Below, piece after piece: positions 41,212 through 49,783 of a DNA stretch of 64,000 bases. A program made the position numbers and the translations under genes. Origin of the DNA: Hymenobacter persicinus (lineage in GTDB: Bacteria > Bacteroidota > Bacteroidia > Cytophagales > Hymenobacteraceae); assembly GCF_004167665.1 (NCBI RefSeq), contig NZ_SEWE01000026.1, forward strand, positions 1 through 64,000, written 5' to 3'. A model generated the notes under the pieces. That model was not told the DNA's origin and did no database searches. It was given only the letters and a program-made list of their open reading frames with translations. Every line of letters begins with the position of its first letter. Position 1 is the stretch's first letter.

Positions 41212-41994
41212 ATGGCTGAGCTGCACAATCCGCTGTTCGAAGACGAAAAGGAGTTCCTGGAGCGCCAGAAGCTCGAGTACGAGCGGGCCCTGCTGGGAGA
41301 CGTTGATAACATCAAAGAAAATGGCCAGCAGGTGGGTAAATACGCCCTGATCGGCGCCGGCCTGGCCGGCAGCATCTGGCTGATTGCAAAAGCCTTCGGC
41401 AAGAAAAAACACGCCGACGACGAAGATGATTTCGAGGCGGAGTACGCCCGTCACCGGGGTCGGCCGCGCAAAAAAACGCATAAGGGCGCGCACTTCGCCC
41501 CTGTCCACACCGAAGTTGATACAGCCGTGGCCGATGACTTGGGCTTCGGGGCCGGCCAGCACCAGTACGACCGGGGCCGCACCGCCTCCACGCACGCCAC
41601 GCACGCTGCCCACGAGCGGGCTCACTTGGCACCCGACGTGTACCATACCGATGCGCCCGAGGAGTTTGCCTCTTACGATGCAGCCCCGCGGCCAACCCGG
41701 CACGCCCCGGTACCCTACACCGCGGCGGCCTACGAGAAGCCGTCGTCGGAAGCGGCTAACCTGGCGGCTTCGGCCTTGCAGTCGTTTCTGCAGTCCGACA
41801 CTGGTAAAATGCTCATTGCCCAGGTTTCGGCAGTTCTGATGGCTTACGTGGCCAAAAAAGTCGGGGAATATTTACCTATGATCAAAAATCCCGACCTTGC
41901 GACTTCTCCCGCTTACGCTACCACGGAGCCGGAGACCAAGGATATCGACTTTACGTACCACGAAGAAGCGGATGCGCCTCACCAGCCTCTATGA
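41212..41994 (+). CDS. Hypothetical protein with central hydrophobic helix, paired with Holin-X gene
   Basis: 260 residues. Acidic helical N-terminus (FEDEKEFLERQKLEYERALL), a short hydrophobic segment (about 43-61, VGKYALIGAGLAGSIWLIA), a long low-complexity His/Ala/Arg-rich linker (70-185), and a C-terminal helix (LAASALQSFLQSDTGKMLIAQVSAVLMAYVAKKVGEYL) that could form another membrane segment. Not recognised. It overlaps the start of pcrB by 23 bp. Co-transcription with the Holin-X gene is likely. Confidence 0.65.
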   Translation: MAELHNPLFEDEKEFLERQKLEYERALLGDVDNIKENGQQVGKYALIGAGLAGSIWLIAKAFGKKKHADDEDDFEAEYARHRGRPRKKTHKGAHFAPVHTEVDTAVADDLGFGAGQHQYDRGRTASTHATHAAHERAHLAPDVYHTDAPEEFASYDAAPRPTRHAPVPYTAAAYEKPSSEAANLAASALQSFLQSDTGKMLIAQVSAVLMAYVAKKVGEYLPMIKNPDLATSPAYATTEPETKDIDFTYHEEADAPHQPL

Positions 41995-42739
41995 AACCCT
42001 AAGTAAGCGTCGCGCACGCGGCCAGAAGTCTCTGGCCGTGCTGCTCGACCCTGACAATCTGGACGAGGCGGGCTGCCGGCACCTGTTGGCCCTGAGCGAG
42101 TCGCACGCTGTAGATTACTTTTTTATGGGCGGCAGCCTGGTGATGAACTCTCGCCAGGCGTCGCTCATTCGTTTGATTAAGAGTCTGAGTGCCATTCCGG
42201 TACTGCTCTTTCCCAGCCACAGCCTCCACCTCGACACCCAGGCCGACGGCATTCTGTTGCTGTCTCTGATTTCGGGCCGCAACCCCGATTTTCTGATCGG
42301 ACAGCACGTTATTTCGGCCCCTCTGCTGCGCGCCAGCAACCTGCAGATTCTGCCCACCGGCTACATGCTCGTTGATACCGGACGCCAAACCACGGCCAGC
42401 TACATGAGCGGCACCACTCCGCTGCCCTACGACAAACCCGGTATTGCGGCCTGCACGGCCATGGCCGGGGAGCAACTAGGTCTGCGCCTGATGTATCTCG
42501 ACGGCGGCAGCGGCGCCATGTACCCCGTGTCGCCGGCCATGATTCGGGCCGTCCGCCAAGCTGTAGATACGCCATTAATTGTGGGCGGCGGCATCAACAC
42601 GGCCGAAAAAGCCCACGCCACCCTGGCCGCCGGCGCCGACGTGATTGTGGTGGGTAACCAGATTGAAAAAGCCCCCGAGTTTCTCGGCGAAGCCTCTAAA
42701 GTGGTTCGCACATTCAACGCTGTGCTCGACATTGCCTAA
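41972..42739 (+). CDS. pcrB: Geranylgeranylglyceryl/heptaprenylglyceryl phosphate synthase (PcrB family)
   Basis: 255 residues. TIM-barrel prenyltransferase joining a polyprenyl diphosphate to sn-glycerol-1-phosphate. Start ATG 41972 (MRLTSLYETLSKRRARG). Conserved elements: LAVLLDPDNLDEAG near the N-terminus, DYFFMGGSL, VLLFPSHSLHL, LPTGYMLVDTGRQTTASYMSGT, LMYLDGGSGAMYPVS, and the phosphate-binding VGGGINTAEKAHATLAAGADVIVVG. These are shared with archaeal GGGPS and Bacteroidota enzymes. Product chain length is set by residues I cannot compare here. Followed by a bidirectional terminator. Confidence 0.9.
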   Translation: MRLTSLYETLSKRRARGQKSLAVLLDPDNLDEAGCRHLLALSESHAVDYFFMGGSLVMNSRQASLIRLIKSLSAIPVLLFPSHSLHLDTQADGILLLSLISGRNPDFLIGQHVISAPLLRASNLQILPTGYMLVDTGRQTTASYMSGTTPLPYDKPGIAACTAMAGEQLGLRLMYLDGGSGAMYPVSPAMIRAVRQAVDTPLIVGGGINTAEKAHATLAAGADVIVVGNQIEKAPEFLGEASKVVRTFNAVLDIA

Positions 42740-42764
42740 GCTTTTCCGGCAGTAGACGGCCATG

Positions 42765-42810
42765 AACAAACAAAAGCGGCTCCTCAGATGAGGAACCGCT
42801 TTTGTTTGTT
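42765..42810. terminator. Bidirectional terminator between pcrB and AraC regulator
   Basis: 22-bp stem (42765-42786 with 42789-42810, one mismatch, loop of 2) of AACAAACAAAAGCGGCTCCT type. Unusually long; A/T runs on both ends. Confidence 0.85.
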
Positions 42811-42830
42811 GAGGAATGCGCTGGCGCAGC

Positions 42831-43754
42831 CTAGATGTTCATGGCCGATTCGCGGCGGCGCATTTTGCCGGCCGGAATGCCAAACATCATCTTGAAGCGG
42901 CGGCAGAAATAGGCCGTGTCTTTGTAGCCCACCTCTTTGCCGATGTCACGGATGCTCTTCTTGGTCGTGCGCAGCAGGAACACGGCGCGCTCCATGCGCT
43001 GGTATTCGATGTAGTCCTGGGGATTGATGCCGGTCAGCATCTTGAAGTACTGCCCCACGTAGTCTTCCGATACGTTGGCCACGCTCGAGAGTACTTTGTT
43101 CGACAGGTCGCCGCCGATGTTCTCCTTGATGTAGTTGAACAGGTCGATGAGGCGCGGATCCTTGAAGTAGGTGCTGTTGGTAGCCAGCTGCTCCACAAAC
43201 ATCTTGTTCTTGAGGATGTAGCGCACGATTTCCACCACGATGTTCTCGGTGTAAATCGTGATGAGGCGCTCCCGGCCGGGCAGTTCCTGCATACTTTCCT
43301 CCACCACCTTAATCACCAGATTGGCCAGCTTGGAGTTGCCGGTAATCAGGAAGGCGGGCACGTCGAGGGAAGCGAAGAAGTTCACCGAGTCAAACACCTT
43401 GGCCTCGAAGCTCACGTGGCTGTGGCTTTCCTCGGCGTCCCCGATCAGGTCGAGGTCGGCGTTGGAGTGAAAGAACTTGTCCTTGTTGCTGATCAGATCA
43501 TCGTTGGTGATGCTCTTGCCCGCCGACTCGCCGTAGCTGACCTTGGTCGCTCGGCCGCCGGGGATAAACAGCATTTCGCCTTCTTCCACAACTTGCTCTT
43601 CGTCGCCGAAGGCAATGCGGCCCTTGTGCAACAGAATGAGGTTGTTGCCTACGTCATAATAATTACGAACCGTAAAAGGCTGCTGCAGAACCAGATTCTT
43701 CGCCTTGATGTAACGGACACCAAGCGACTCAATTACTTTATTATAATCTTCCAT
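42831..43754 (-). CDS. AraC-family transcriptional regulator
   Basis: 307 residues from ATG 43754 (MEDYNKVIESLGVRYIKAK). The N-terminal part (about 1-190) has a cupin-like beta-rich core (NNLILLHKGRIAFGDEEQV, GEMLFIPGGRA). The C-terminal AraC domain carries two HTH units: ANVSEDYVGQYFKMLTGINP and IRDIGKEVGYKDTAYFCRRFKMMFGIPAGK. The upstream extension (to 43883) is AT-rich and not coding. Ligand unknown; no AraC-typical target beside it. Confidence 0.9.
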   Translation of the reverse strand: MEDYNKVIESLGVRYIKAKNLVLQQPFTVRNYYDVGNNLILLHKGRIAFGDEEQVVEEGEMLFIPGGRATKVSYGESAGKSITNDDLISNKDKFFHSNADLDLIGDAEESHSHVSFEAKVFDSVNFFASLDVPAFLITGNSKLANLVIKVVEESMQELPGRERLITIYTENIVVEIVRYILKNKMFVEQLATNSTYFKDPRLIDLFNYIKENIGGDLSNKVLSSVANVSEDYVGQYFKMLTGINPQDYIEYQRMERAVFLLRTTKKSIRDIGKEVGYKDTAYFCRRFKMMFGIPAGKMRRRESAMNI

Positions 43755-43840
43755 ATTCGGGGGTGGTTTGGGTGCTGGGTAGTGGCCAGTCAAATTGGAG
43801 GGCTGACTTAGACAATGCAAAATAACATATAAAAATTCAC

Positions 43841-43876
43841 AAAAAAGAAAAACCCAGCCAAAAAATGGCTGGGTTA
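43841..43876 (-). terminator. Terminator after the acyl-CoA dehydrogenase gene
   Basis: Stem AACCCAGCCA (43851-43860) with TGGCTGGGTT (43866-43875). On the minus strand it is followed by TTTTTCTTTTTT. Confidence 0.8.
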
Positions 43877-43911
43877 AATGCAATGATTCTGACTTTTAGG
43901 CTATTCGCTCG

Positions 43912-45051
43912 TTATTTCAACAATTCCCGAGAGATTACAATTTTCTGAATCTCCGAAGTTCCCTCGTAAATCTGGGTGATTTTGGCGTCCCGCATCATGC
44001 GCTCGACGTGGAATTCCTTCACAAAACCATATCCACCGTGGATCTGTACTGCTTCAACGGCCGTGTCCATGGCCGTCTTGGAAGCGAACAGTTTGGCCAT
44101 GGCCCCGGACTTGGCGTAGTCGGCGTGGTTATCCTTGTCGTTGGCGGCCTGCAGGCACAGCAGACGGGCGGCATCGATGTTGGTGGCCATGTCGGCCAGC
44201 TTGAACTGAATGGCTTGGTGCTTGGCAATTTCAACGCCGAATGCCTTGCGCTCCTTCGAGTACTTCAGACTCAGTTCCAGGGCGCCCGAGGCAATGCCGA
44301 GGGCTTGAGCGGCAATACCGATGCGGCCACCAGCCAGCACCTGCATGGCGAACTTAAAGCCGAAGCCGTCCTCGCCGATGCGGTTTTCCTTGGGCACCTT
44401 CACGTCCGTGAACATCAGGGAGTGCGTATCGGAGCCGCGGATGCCGAGCTTGTTTTCTTTCGGGCCCACCACGAAGCCGGGGGTGTCGCGCTCCACAATC
44501 AGGGCGTTGATGCCGCGGTGCTTGAGCTCGGGGTTGGTTTGGGCAATAACGAGGTACACGGAAGCCGAGCTGCCGTTGGTAATCCAGTTCTTGGTGCCGT
44601 TGAGCAGGTAATGGTCGCCCTTGTCCTCGGCGGTGGTGCGCTGCATGGTGGCATCCGAACCGGCCTCGGGCTCCGAGAGGGCGAAGGCGCCAATCATCTC
44701 ACCGGTGGTGAGCTTGGTCAGGTACTTCTGCTTCTGGTCCTCGGTGCCGTATTTCTCCAGCCCCCAGCACACCAGCGAGTTGTTCACCGACATGATAACG
44801 GAGCAGGAAGCATCCACCTTGCTGATTTCCTCCATGGCCAGCACGTACGACACGGTATCCATGCCGCCGCCGCCGTACTCGGGGCTCACCATCATGCCCA
44901 GAAAGCCCAGCTCGCCCATCTTTTTGACTTGCTCGGTGGGAAACTTCTGGTGCTCGTCGCGCTCAATAACGCCAGCCCATAGTTCGCTCTGGGCAAAATC
45001 ACGGGCGGCCGCCTGCACGGCGAGTTGTTCTTCGGTGAGTTGGAAATTCAT
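43912..45051 (-). CDS. Acyl-CoA dehydrogenase
   Basis: FAD enzyme catalysing the first step of beta-oxidation or branched-chain acyl-CoA oxidation. 379 residues, normal for the family. Start ATG 45051 (MNFQLTEEQLAVQAAARDF). Motifs: GAFALSEPEAGSDATMQRTTA (FAD contact), KNWITNGSSASVYLVIA, LGIRGSDTHSLMFTDVKVP; the catalytic base is Glu363 in IYEGTSEIQKIV near the C-terminus. A -7 box TAATTTTG lies at 45115-45122 on the minus strand and excludes the 45117 start. Short- or branched-chain substrate is likely from the length and the position of the Glu. Confidence 0.93.
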   Translation of the reverse strand: MNFQLTEEQLAVQAAARDFAQSELWAGVIERDEHQKFPTEQVKKMGELGFLGMMVSPEYGGGGMDTVSYVLAMEEISKVDASCSVIMSVNNSLVCWGLEKYGTEDQKQKYLTKLTTGEMIGAFALSEPEAGSDATMQRTTAEDKGDHYLLNGTKNWITNGSSASVYLVIAQTNPELKHRGINALIVERDTPGFVVGPKENKLGIRGSDTHSLMFTDVKVPKENRIGEDGFGFKFAMQVLAGGRIGIAAQALGIASGALELSLKYSKERKAFGVEIAKHQAIQFKLADMATNIDAARLLCLQAANDKDNHADYAKSGAMAKLFASKTAMDTAVEAVQIHGGYGFVKEFHVERMMRDAKITQIYEGTSEIQKIVISRELLK

Positions 45052-45114
45052 ATGATAAAACAGGCTTGGGTGGGAATGAACGGGAGCCGCGGGGACGCGG
45101 CCGGGGATTGGCCG

Positions 45115-45122
45115 CAAAATTA
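45115..45122 (-). promoter_or_regulatory. -7 box of acyl-CoA dehydrogenase gene
   Basis: TAATTTTG on the minus strand, 64 bp before ATG 45051. -33 not evident. Confidence 0.45.
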
Positions 45123-45207
45123 AGCCGTGCAGCCCGCAGAATAAGCAGGTGGCCCGGATTTTTTCGGCAATGCCCTAATTATGAGCCTCGCCGCCGGACC
45201 AAACGAT

Positions 45208-45239
45208 AACCGCCACCCCGGCAGCCCGGAATGGCGGTT
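45208..45239 (-). terminator. Possible terminator after the Zn peptidase operon
   Basis: Stem AACCGCCA (45208-45215) with TGGCGGTT (45232-45239), GC-rich loop. No long T run, so only moderately convincing. Confidence 0.4.
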
Positions 45240-45261
45240 GTACTTGGCTAAATAACCAGGT

Positions 45262-45960
45262 TTAGCGCCGGTCGCGGCCGCCCAGGAAGATGCTCACGTA
45301 GTAGAGCAGCGTAGCCAGGGAGCTGATGGCGGCTACCACGTAGGTCATGGCGGCCCACCACAGGGCATCTTTGGCCATGGCATGCTCCTGGGGAGTCACA
45401 ATGCCGCGCTTGTCGATCCAGGCCAGGGCCCGGCGGCTGGCGTCGAACTCAACGGGCAGCGTGACGAAGCTAAACAGCGTGGTGATGGAAAACAGGGCAA
45501 TACCTACGCCGAGCGGAATCAGGCTGGTGCGCAGCATGAATACGCCGGCCATCAGAATCCAGGGCATAAACGTGGATACGCTGCTGAGCATGGGCACCAT
45601 GGCCGAGCGAAACTGGAGCATGCTGTAGGCCGTGGCGTGCTGCACGGCGTGCCCGCACTCGTGAGCGGCCACGGCGGCGGCGGCGGCATTGCGGGCCTCG
45701 TACACGTTTTCGCTGAGGTTGACGGTCTTGTCGGCCGGGTTGTAGTGGTCGGTCAGGCGGCCCTCGACCGAGATAACGCGCACGTCGGTGATACCGTGGT
45801 CGGCCAGCATAAGCTCAGCAATCTGCCGACCCGACAGCCCCGACTGCAGCCCCAGCTGGGAGTACTGCTGGAACTTGCTTTTGAGGCGCCACTGAATCAG
45901 CCAGCTTGCTAGCATCGCCAGGATGACGACGAAGTAGATGGGGCTTGCGTTATAGTACAT
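45262..45960 (-). CDS. Zinc metallopeptidase (YugP family, DUF2268-like)
   Basis: 232 residues, membrane-bound peptidase with the zinc motif HECGH in AAVAAHECGHAVQHATAYS (about 94-112). Membrane segments at the N-terminus (about 8-24) and in the C-terminal half (about 125-165 and 200-225). Ending VLYYVSIFLGGRDRR is like other YugP proteins. No known substrate. Start ATG 45960. The three genes rfaE2, flippase-like protein and this peptidase form a close minus-strand run (12 bp between rfaE2 stop and this start). Confidence 0.88.
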   Translation of the reverse strand: MYYNASPIYFVVILAMLASWLIQWRLKSKFQQYSQLGLQSGLSGRQIAELMLADHGITDVRVISVEGRLTDHYNPADKTVNLSENVYEARNAAAAAVAAHECGHAVQHATAYSMLQFRSAMVPMLSSVSTFMPWILMAGVFMLRTSLIPLGVGIALFSITTLFSFVTLPVEFDASRRALAWIDKRGIVTPQEHAMAKDALWWAAMTYVVAAISSLATLLYYVSIFLGGRDRR

Positions 45961-45972
45961 GGTGGAAAAGGC

Positions 45973-46461
45973 TTAGGAAGTGAAGAGACGCTGGACGCGC
46001 TCCACGATGCCGGTCGTGCTGTAGCCAGCCACGAGCGGTACGGTGAGCACCTGTCCACCGTTGGCTAACACCAACTCGTGACCCACAATTCCACTGATCG
46101 GGTAGTCGTCGCCCTTCACCAAGATGTCGGGTTTGACCAGCGTAATCAGTTCCAGCGGCGTCGGCTCATCGAAGAGCACTACGGCATCCACAAACAAAAG
46201 CGACGCCAGAATCCGGGCCCGTGACACTTCGTCCTGCAACGGCCGGCCGGGCTTGAGGCGGCTCACCGAAGAGTCAGTGTTCAGGCCCACCACCAGCGCG
46301 TCGCCGAGGTGGCGGGCCTTTTCCAGGTAGTCGACGTGGCCCAGGTGCAGCAGATCGAAGCAGCCGTTGGTGAACACCACTTTGCGGCCCTGCTCCCGCC
46401 ATTGCGCCAGGGTGGGCAGCAGTTGCTGCCGGTCGAAAATCTTGTCTTTACTCCACAGCAT
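45973..46461 (-). CDS. rfaE2: D-glycero-beta-D-manno-heptose 1-phosphate adenylyltransferase
   Basis: Activates heptose-1-phosphate with ATP for LPS core heptose synthesis. 162 residues from ATG 46461 (MLWSKDKIFDRQQL); TTG 46470 would add three residues. Nucleotidyltransferase motif FTNGCFDLLHLGHVDYLEKA (HxGH-type), VVGLNTDSSV and PLELITLVKPDILVKGDDY are typical of the RfaE domain II. The gene stands alone without the kinase half (RfaE domain I), as is common in Bacteroidota. Overlaps the stop of the upstream membrane protein gene by 14 bp, so translation is coupled. Confidence 0.9.
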   Translation of the reverse strand: MLWSKDKIFDRQQLLPTLAQWREQGRKVVFTNGCFDLLHLGHVDYLEKARHLGDALVVGLNTDSSVSRLKPGRPLQDEVSRARILASLLFVDAVVLFDEPTPLELITLVKPDILVKGDDYPISGIVGHELVLANGGQVLTVPLVAGYSTTGIVERVQRLFTS

Positions 46462-47497
46462 CCGTGACAACGGCTAAAGGTTCGGTAGCCAGCTGCCGCA
46501 CCGAGCGGCCCGACTTAATCATGCTGGCCACAAAGCTGATGCCGCCCATGAGCACCACCAGCAGGGTCTGGGAGCCGTGCACAACCAAGGCGTAGGCAAT
46601 GCCGGCTTCCTTGGAAATGCCGTAGACGAGCAGAATGCCCTGCACCATAATGTGAAACGGACCGATGCCGCCAGCCACCGGCGCGGCCATGCCAAAGGCC
46701 CCGAAGGTAAGTACTGCCAGGCCGGCGCGCATATCCAGCGAGTACGTGGCCGGAAAGCACTTGAAGGCCAGGTAATCCATCAGGTAGTAGACCAGCCAGG
46801 TGAAGAAGGTGTGGAACAGAAACAGGGCCTTGTTGTCCATCTTCAGTACGCTGAAAATGCCCGCCAGCAGCCCTTTCACGAACACGACCATCTTGTTGAA
46901 CAGCGCATTCTGGCGCAGGCGCTCCAGGTTGCGAAACAGCGCGTAGGCTAGGCCCAGCAGCAGCAGCAGGGCAATGCCGGCCGCTACCAGCAGGGGTGTG
47001 CGGTTGCGGGCCAGCGCATCGTAGCGGCCGGCCAGCACTTTGTCAGTGACAAACGACCAGAATGTGTTGTAATCCAACAACAGGGTGGTGCCCAGCAAGC
47101 TCAGCAGCACCAGCACGTCGATGACCCGCTCGGTGACGACCGTACCCAACGCCACCTGCACCGGCACCTTGCTGGTGCGCTGCAGCACCGAGCAGCGGAT
47201 GACCTCGCCCATGCGCGGCAGAACCAGATTGGCCAGGTAGCCCACCATCATGGCGTGGTACACGTCCCAGTACGCAGTTTTCTGCTGAGCGGCCCCCAGC
47301 TGCATCTTCCAGCGGTAGGCCCGGCTGAAGTAGCCCAGCACCGACAGCAGCATCGTCACAATGAGCCAGGTGTAGTTGGCTTCGCGCACGTGCCGGCCGA
47401 TGCTGCTCAGGTCCTGGCCCTGCACGGCGTACCACATCAGCAGCCCCGACACGGACAGCAGCAGGGCGTACTTGAGAATATTAAACAGGGTCTTCAT
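46448..47497 (-). CDS. Lysylphosphatidylglycerol synthase-like flippase-domain membrane protein (UPF0104)
   Basis: 349 residues, about seven to eight membrane segments. N-terminus MKTLFNILKYALLLSVSGLL; central motifs YFSRAYRWKMQLG, LVLPRMGEVIRCSVLQRTS (the NLxLPRxGEV signature) and GTVVTERVIDVLVLLSLLG are the hallmarks of the flippase domain of MprF without its synthase domain. May move lipids or lipid-linked precursors. Start ATG 47497. Translationally coupled to rfaE2, which suggests an envelope role. Confidence 0.85.
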   Translation of the reverse strand: MKTLFNILKYALLLSVSGLLMWYAVQGQDLSSIGRHVREANYTWLIVTMLLSVLGYFSRAYRWKMQLGAAQQKTAYWDVYHAMMVGYLANLVLPRMGEVIRCSVLQRTSKVPVQVALGTVVTERVIDVLVLLSLLGTTLLLDYNTFWSFVTDKVLAGRYDALARNRTPLLVAAGIALLLLLGLAYALFRNLERLRQNALFNKMVVFVKGLLAGIFSVLKMDNKALFLFHTFFTWLVYYLMDYLAFKCFPATYSLDMRAGLAVLTFGAFGMAAPVAGGIGPFHIMVQGILLVYGISKEAGIAYALVVHGSQTLLVVLMGGISFVASMIKSGRSVRQLATEPLAVVTDAVE

Positions 47498-47582
47498 GCA
47501 GCAGCAACGAGGAGCAGGGCCGCCGGCCACCGGCCGGCATTCGAAAATAAACGCTTAGTACGCAACCAACGCCGGGCCGGAC

Positions 47583-47930
47583 TTAGACCAGCCGGTTGTG
47601 CTGGTCCGGGAAGATAACCGTTGGCTTGTGGGCCCGGGCTTCGGCAAAGTCAATCAGGGCGTAGGAGATGATGATGACAATGTCGCCGACGGCCACGCGG
47701 CGGGCGGCGGGCCCGTTCAGGCACAGCGTGCCGGTGCCCCGCTCCCCGCGGATGGTGTAGGTTTCAAACCGCTCCCCGTTGTTGACGTTGACGATGGTGA
47801 CCTTCTCGTTTTCGACCATGTTGGCCGCGTCCAGCAGGTCTTCGTCGATGGTGACGCTGCCCACGTAGTGCAGCTCCGCCTGGGTGACTTTGGCGCGGTG
47901 AATCTTCGATTTGAGGACCTCGATATGCAT
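47583..47930 (-). CDS. panD: Aspartate 1-decarboxylase
   Basis: Makes beta-alanine from L-aspartate for pantothenate. 115 residues from ATG 47930 ([20 protein letters not shown]). The proenzyme cleavage motif is HYVGSVTID: the Ser25-like residue after Gly becomes the pyruvoyl group. Further conserved: [12 protein letters not shown] and [28 protein letters not shown] box lies at 47957-47964 on the minus strand, 27 bp upstream, and excludes the longer start. Encoded just downstream of panC. Confidence 0.93.
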   Translation of the reverse strand: MHIEVLKSKIHRAKVTQAELHYVGSVTIDEDLLDAANMVENEKVTIVNVNNGERFETYTIRGERGTGTLCLNGPAARRVAVGDIVIIISYALIDFAEARAHKPTVIFPDQHNRLV

Positions 47931-47956
47931 AAGTAAAAAGGGCTGAATTGGGGCCG

Positions 47957-47964
47957 CAAAGGTA
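47957..47964 (-). promoter_or_regulatory. -7 box of panD
   Basis: TACCTTTG on the minus strand between panC and panD. No TTG at the usual distance; read-through from panC also plausible. Confidence 0.45.
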
Positions 47965-48000
47965 GCTAAATCCACCCGAACGGCCCGCCCGCCGCCTTGT

Positions 48001-48852
48001 TTACGCCGGTACTACCAGGTTGTCGATTAGGCGCACGCCGCCGAGCTGGGCCGCCACGCACAGCGCCACCGTTTGCCCCGCCTGCACGGCCCCGCTTACC
48101 GGCTGCAGGGTCTGGGCATCTACCACCTCAAAGTACTCGAGACTGATGCCGGGTGAGGCCGCCAGGTGTTGCGCGGCGGCAGCTTGCGCCACTTCGGCCG
48201 GCTGCCCCTGGGCCAGGGCGGCGGCGCCAAGCACTAGGGCCTGGTGCAGCTGCGGGGCCATGGCCCGGTCGGCGGGGCTCAGCCGGCGGTTGCGCGACGA
48301 CATGGCCAGCCCGTCAGCTTCCCGTACCGTGGGAAAGGCCACCAGATCCAGGTCGAATGACAAATCGGCGGTCAGCTGCCGGATGATGGCGACCTGCTGC
48401 AAATCCTTCTGGCCGAAATACGCCCGGTGGGGCCGGCTGAGGTGAAACAGCTTGCTGACCACCGTGGCCACGCCGTTGAAGTGGCCGGGGCGGTGGGCGC
48501 CTTCCATCACCCGCTCCAAGGGGCCAAAGTCGAAGGTCAGCACCGTGGGCCGCGGGTACATCTGCTCGACTGAGGGCAGGAACAGCACCGTGCAGCCGGC
48601 CGGGGCCAGCAGGGCCGCGTCGGCATCGGGCACGCGGGGGTACAGACGGAAATCGTCGGCGTTGTTGAACTGGGTCGGGTTGACAAAAATGCTTACCACG
48701 ACCACGTCATTCTCTTGGGCGGCGGCCCGTACCAGCTGCAGATGGCCTTCGTGCAGGGCGCCCATGGTGGGCACTAAGCCAATGCGTTGACCGGCCTGAC
48801 GCCATTTTTCCGTGCGGGCTTGCAACTCGGCCGCCGTTTGCAGTATCTCCAT
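48001..48852 (-). CDS. panC: Pantoate-beta-alanine ligase
   Basis: Joins pantoate and beta-alanine with ATP to give pantothenate. 283 residues from ATG 48852 ([18 protein letters not shown]). HIGH-like motif [45 protein letters not shown] and KMSKS-like SSRNRRLS are all present. Divergent from the GT5 gene; panD follows. Together with coaE elsewhere in the window these account for several steps of CoA synthesis. Confidence 0.95.
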   Translation of the reverse strand: MEILQTAAELQARTEKWRQAGQRIGLVPTMGALHEGHLQLVRAAAQENDVVVVSIFVNPTQFNNADDFRLYPRVPDADAALLAPAGCTVLFLPSVEQMYPRPTVLTFDFGPLERVMEGAHRPGHFNGVATVVSKLFHLSRPHRAYFGQKDLQQVAIIRQLTADLSFDLDLVAFPTVREADGLAMSSRNRRLSPADRAMAPQLHQALVLGAAALAQGQPAEVAQAAAAQHLAASPGISLEYFEVVDAQTLQPVSGAVQAGQTVALCVAAQLGGVRLIDNLVVPA

Positions 48853-48892
48853 AAATGAGTAGTCTGCGGAGAGGGTCCGCAGGGGTGGTTGG

Positions 48893-48923
48893 TTGATAAT
48901 TCGCTCAAAAATGCTTAATTTTG
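48893..48923 (+). promoter_or_regulatory. Promoter of the GT5/DUF4270 operon
   Basis: TTG at 48893-48895, spacer 20, TAATTTTG at 48916-48923, 47 bp before ATG 48971. Confidence 0.7.
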
Positions 48924-48970
48924 TGCATCCCAAAGTGTTGCCCTTTCCCAATCATACCAACTGACCTTTT

Positions 48971-49783
48971 ATGTCCAAGTTGAGAATACTCTATGCTGCC
49001 ACGGAAATTAACCCGTTTTTGCAGACGACCAAGGTAGCGGAGTTTCTGCGGATGCTGCCCCAGGGCATGCAGGAGATGGGGATGGAAATCCGCATTTTCG
49101 TGCCCCGCTTCGGTATTATCAACGAGCGTAAGAACCGTTTGCACGAAGTAGTTCGCCTGTCGGGCATCAACATCGCCGTGGGTGAGGAAGAAAAGCCGCT
49201 GATTATCAAGGTGGCCTCCATCCCGAACGCCAAGCTCCAGGTTTATTTCATCGACAACGAAGACTATTTCCACCGCAAGTCGGTGCTGGTCGACAAGAAC
49301 GATAAATTTCACGCCGACAACGACGAGCGGGCTATTTTCTTCTGCAAAGGTGTGCTGGAAACCGTCAAGAAGCTGGGCTGGGCCCCGGACATCGTGCACT
49401 GCAACGACTGGATGACGGGCCTGATTCCGATGTACCTGAAAACGACCTACAAGAAGGACCCGATTTTCAAGGATGCCAAGTCGGTGTTCACCATCTACAA
49501 CAACGAGTTCAGCCACAAATTCGAAGGCGACATCATCGAGAAGGCCAAGATGCTGGACATTGATGACGAAATGCTGGCGGCCCTCAAGTCGGCTGACTTC
49601 GGTGGCTTCATCAAGGTCGGCATGGAGTACGCCGACTCGGTGGTAAAATCCGACGAGGACTTCAGCGACAACCTGAACGCCATGTTCACCGAGTACTCGC
49701 AGAAAAAGCAGTTGGGGCAGGTTAGCTCCGACGAAAACCTGCTTTCCTCTTACTACACGCTCTATAATGAATTGGCTAGCTAG
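48971..49783 (+). CDS. Stand-alone GT5 'glycogen/starch synthase' N-terminal domain
   Basis: 270 residues, against about 480 for true glycogen synthases. It contains only the N-terminal Rossmann half: MSKLRILYAATEINPFLQTTKVAEF (compare the KTGGLGDV loop, here replaced by TTKVAEF), RIFVPRFGIINERKNRLHEVV, PDIVHCNDWMTGLIP. The C-terminal donor domain is missing. Homologues of this size are frequent in Bacteroidota next to panC/panD and DUF4270; they are named glycogen synthase by similarity but are unlikely to be active alone. Stop overlaps the DUF4270 start by 17 bp. Confidence 0.85.
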   Translation: MSKLRILYAATEINPFLQTTKVAEFLRMLPQGMQEMGMEIRIFVPRFGIINERKNRLHEVVRLSGINIAVGEEEKPLIIKVASIPNAKLQVYFIDNEDYFHRKSVLVDKNDKFHADNDERAIFFCKGVLETVKKLGWAPDIVHCNDWMTGLIPMYLKTTYKKDPIFKDAKSVFTIYNNEFSHKFEGDIIEKAKMLDIDDEMLAALKSADFGGFIKVGMEYADSVVKSDEDFSDNLNAMFTEYSQKKQLGQVSSDENLLSSYYTLYNELAS

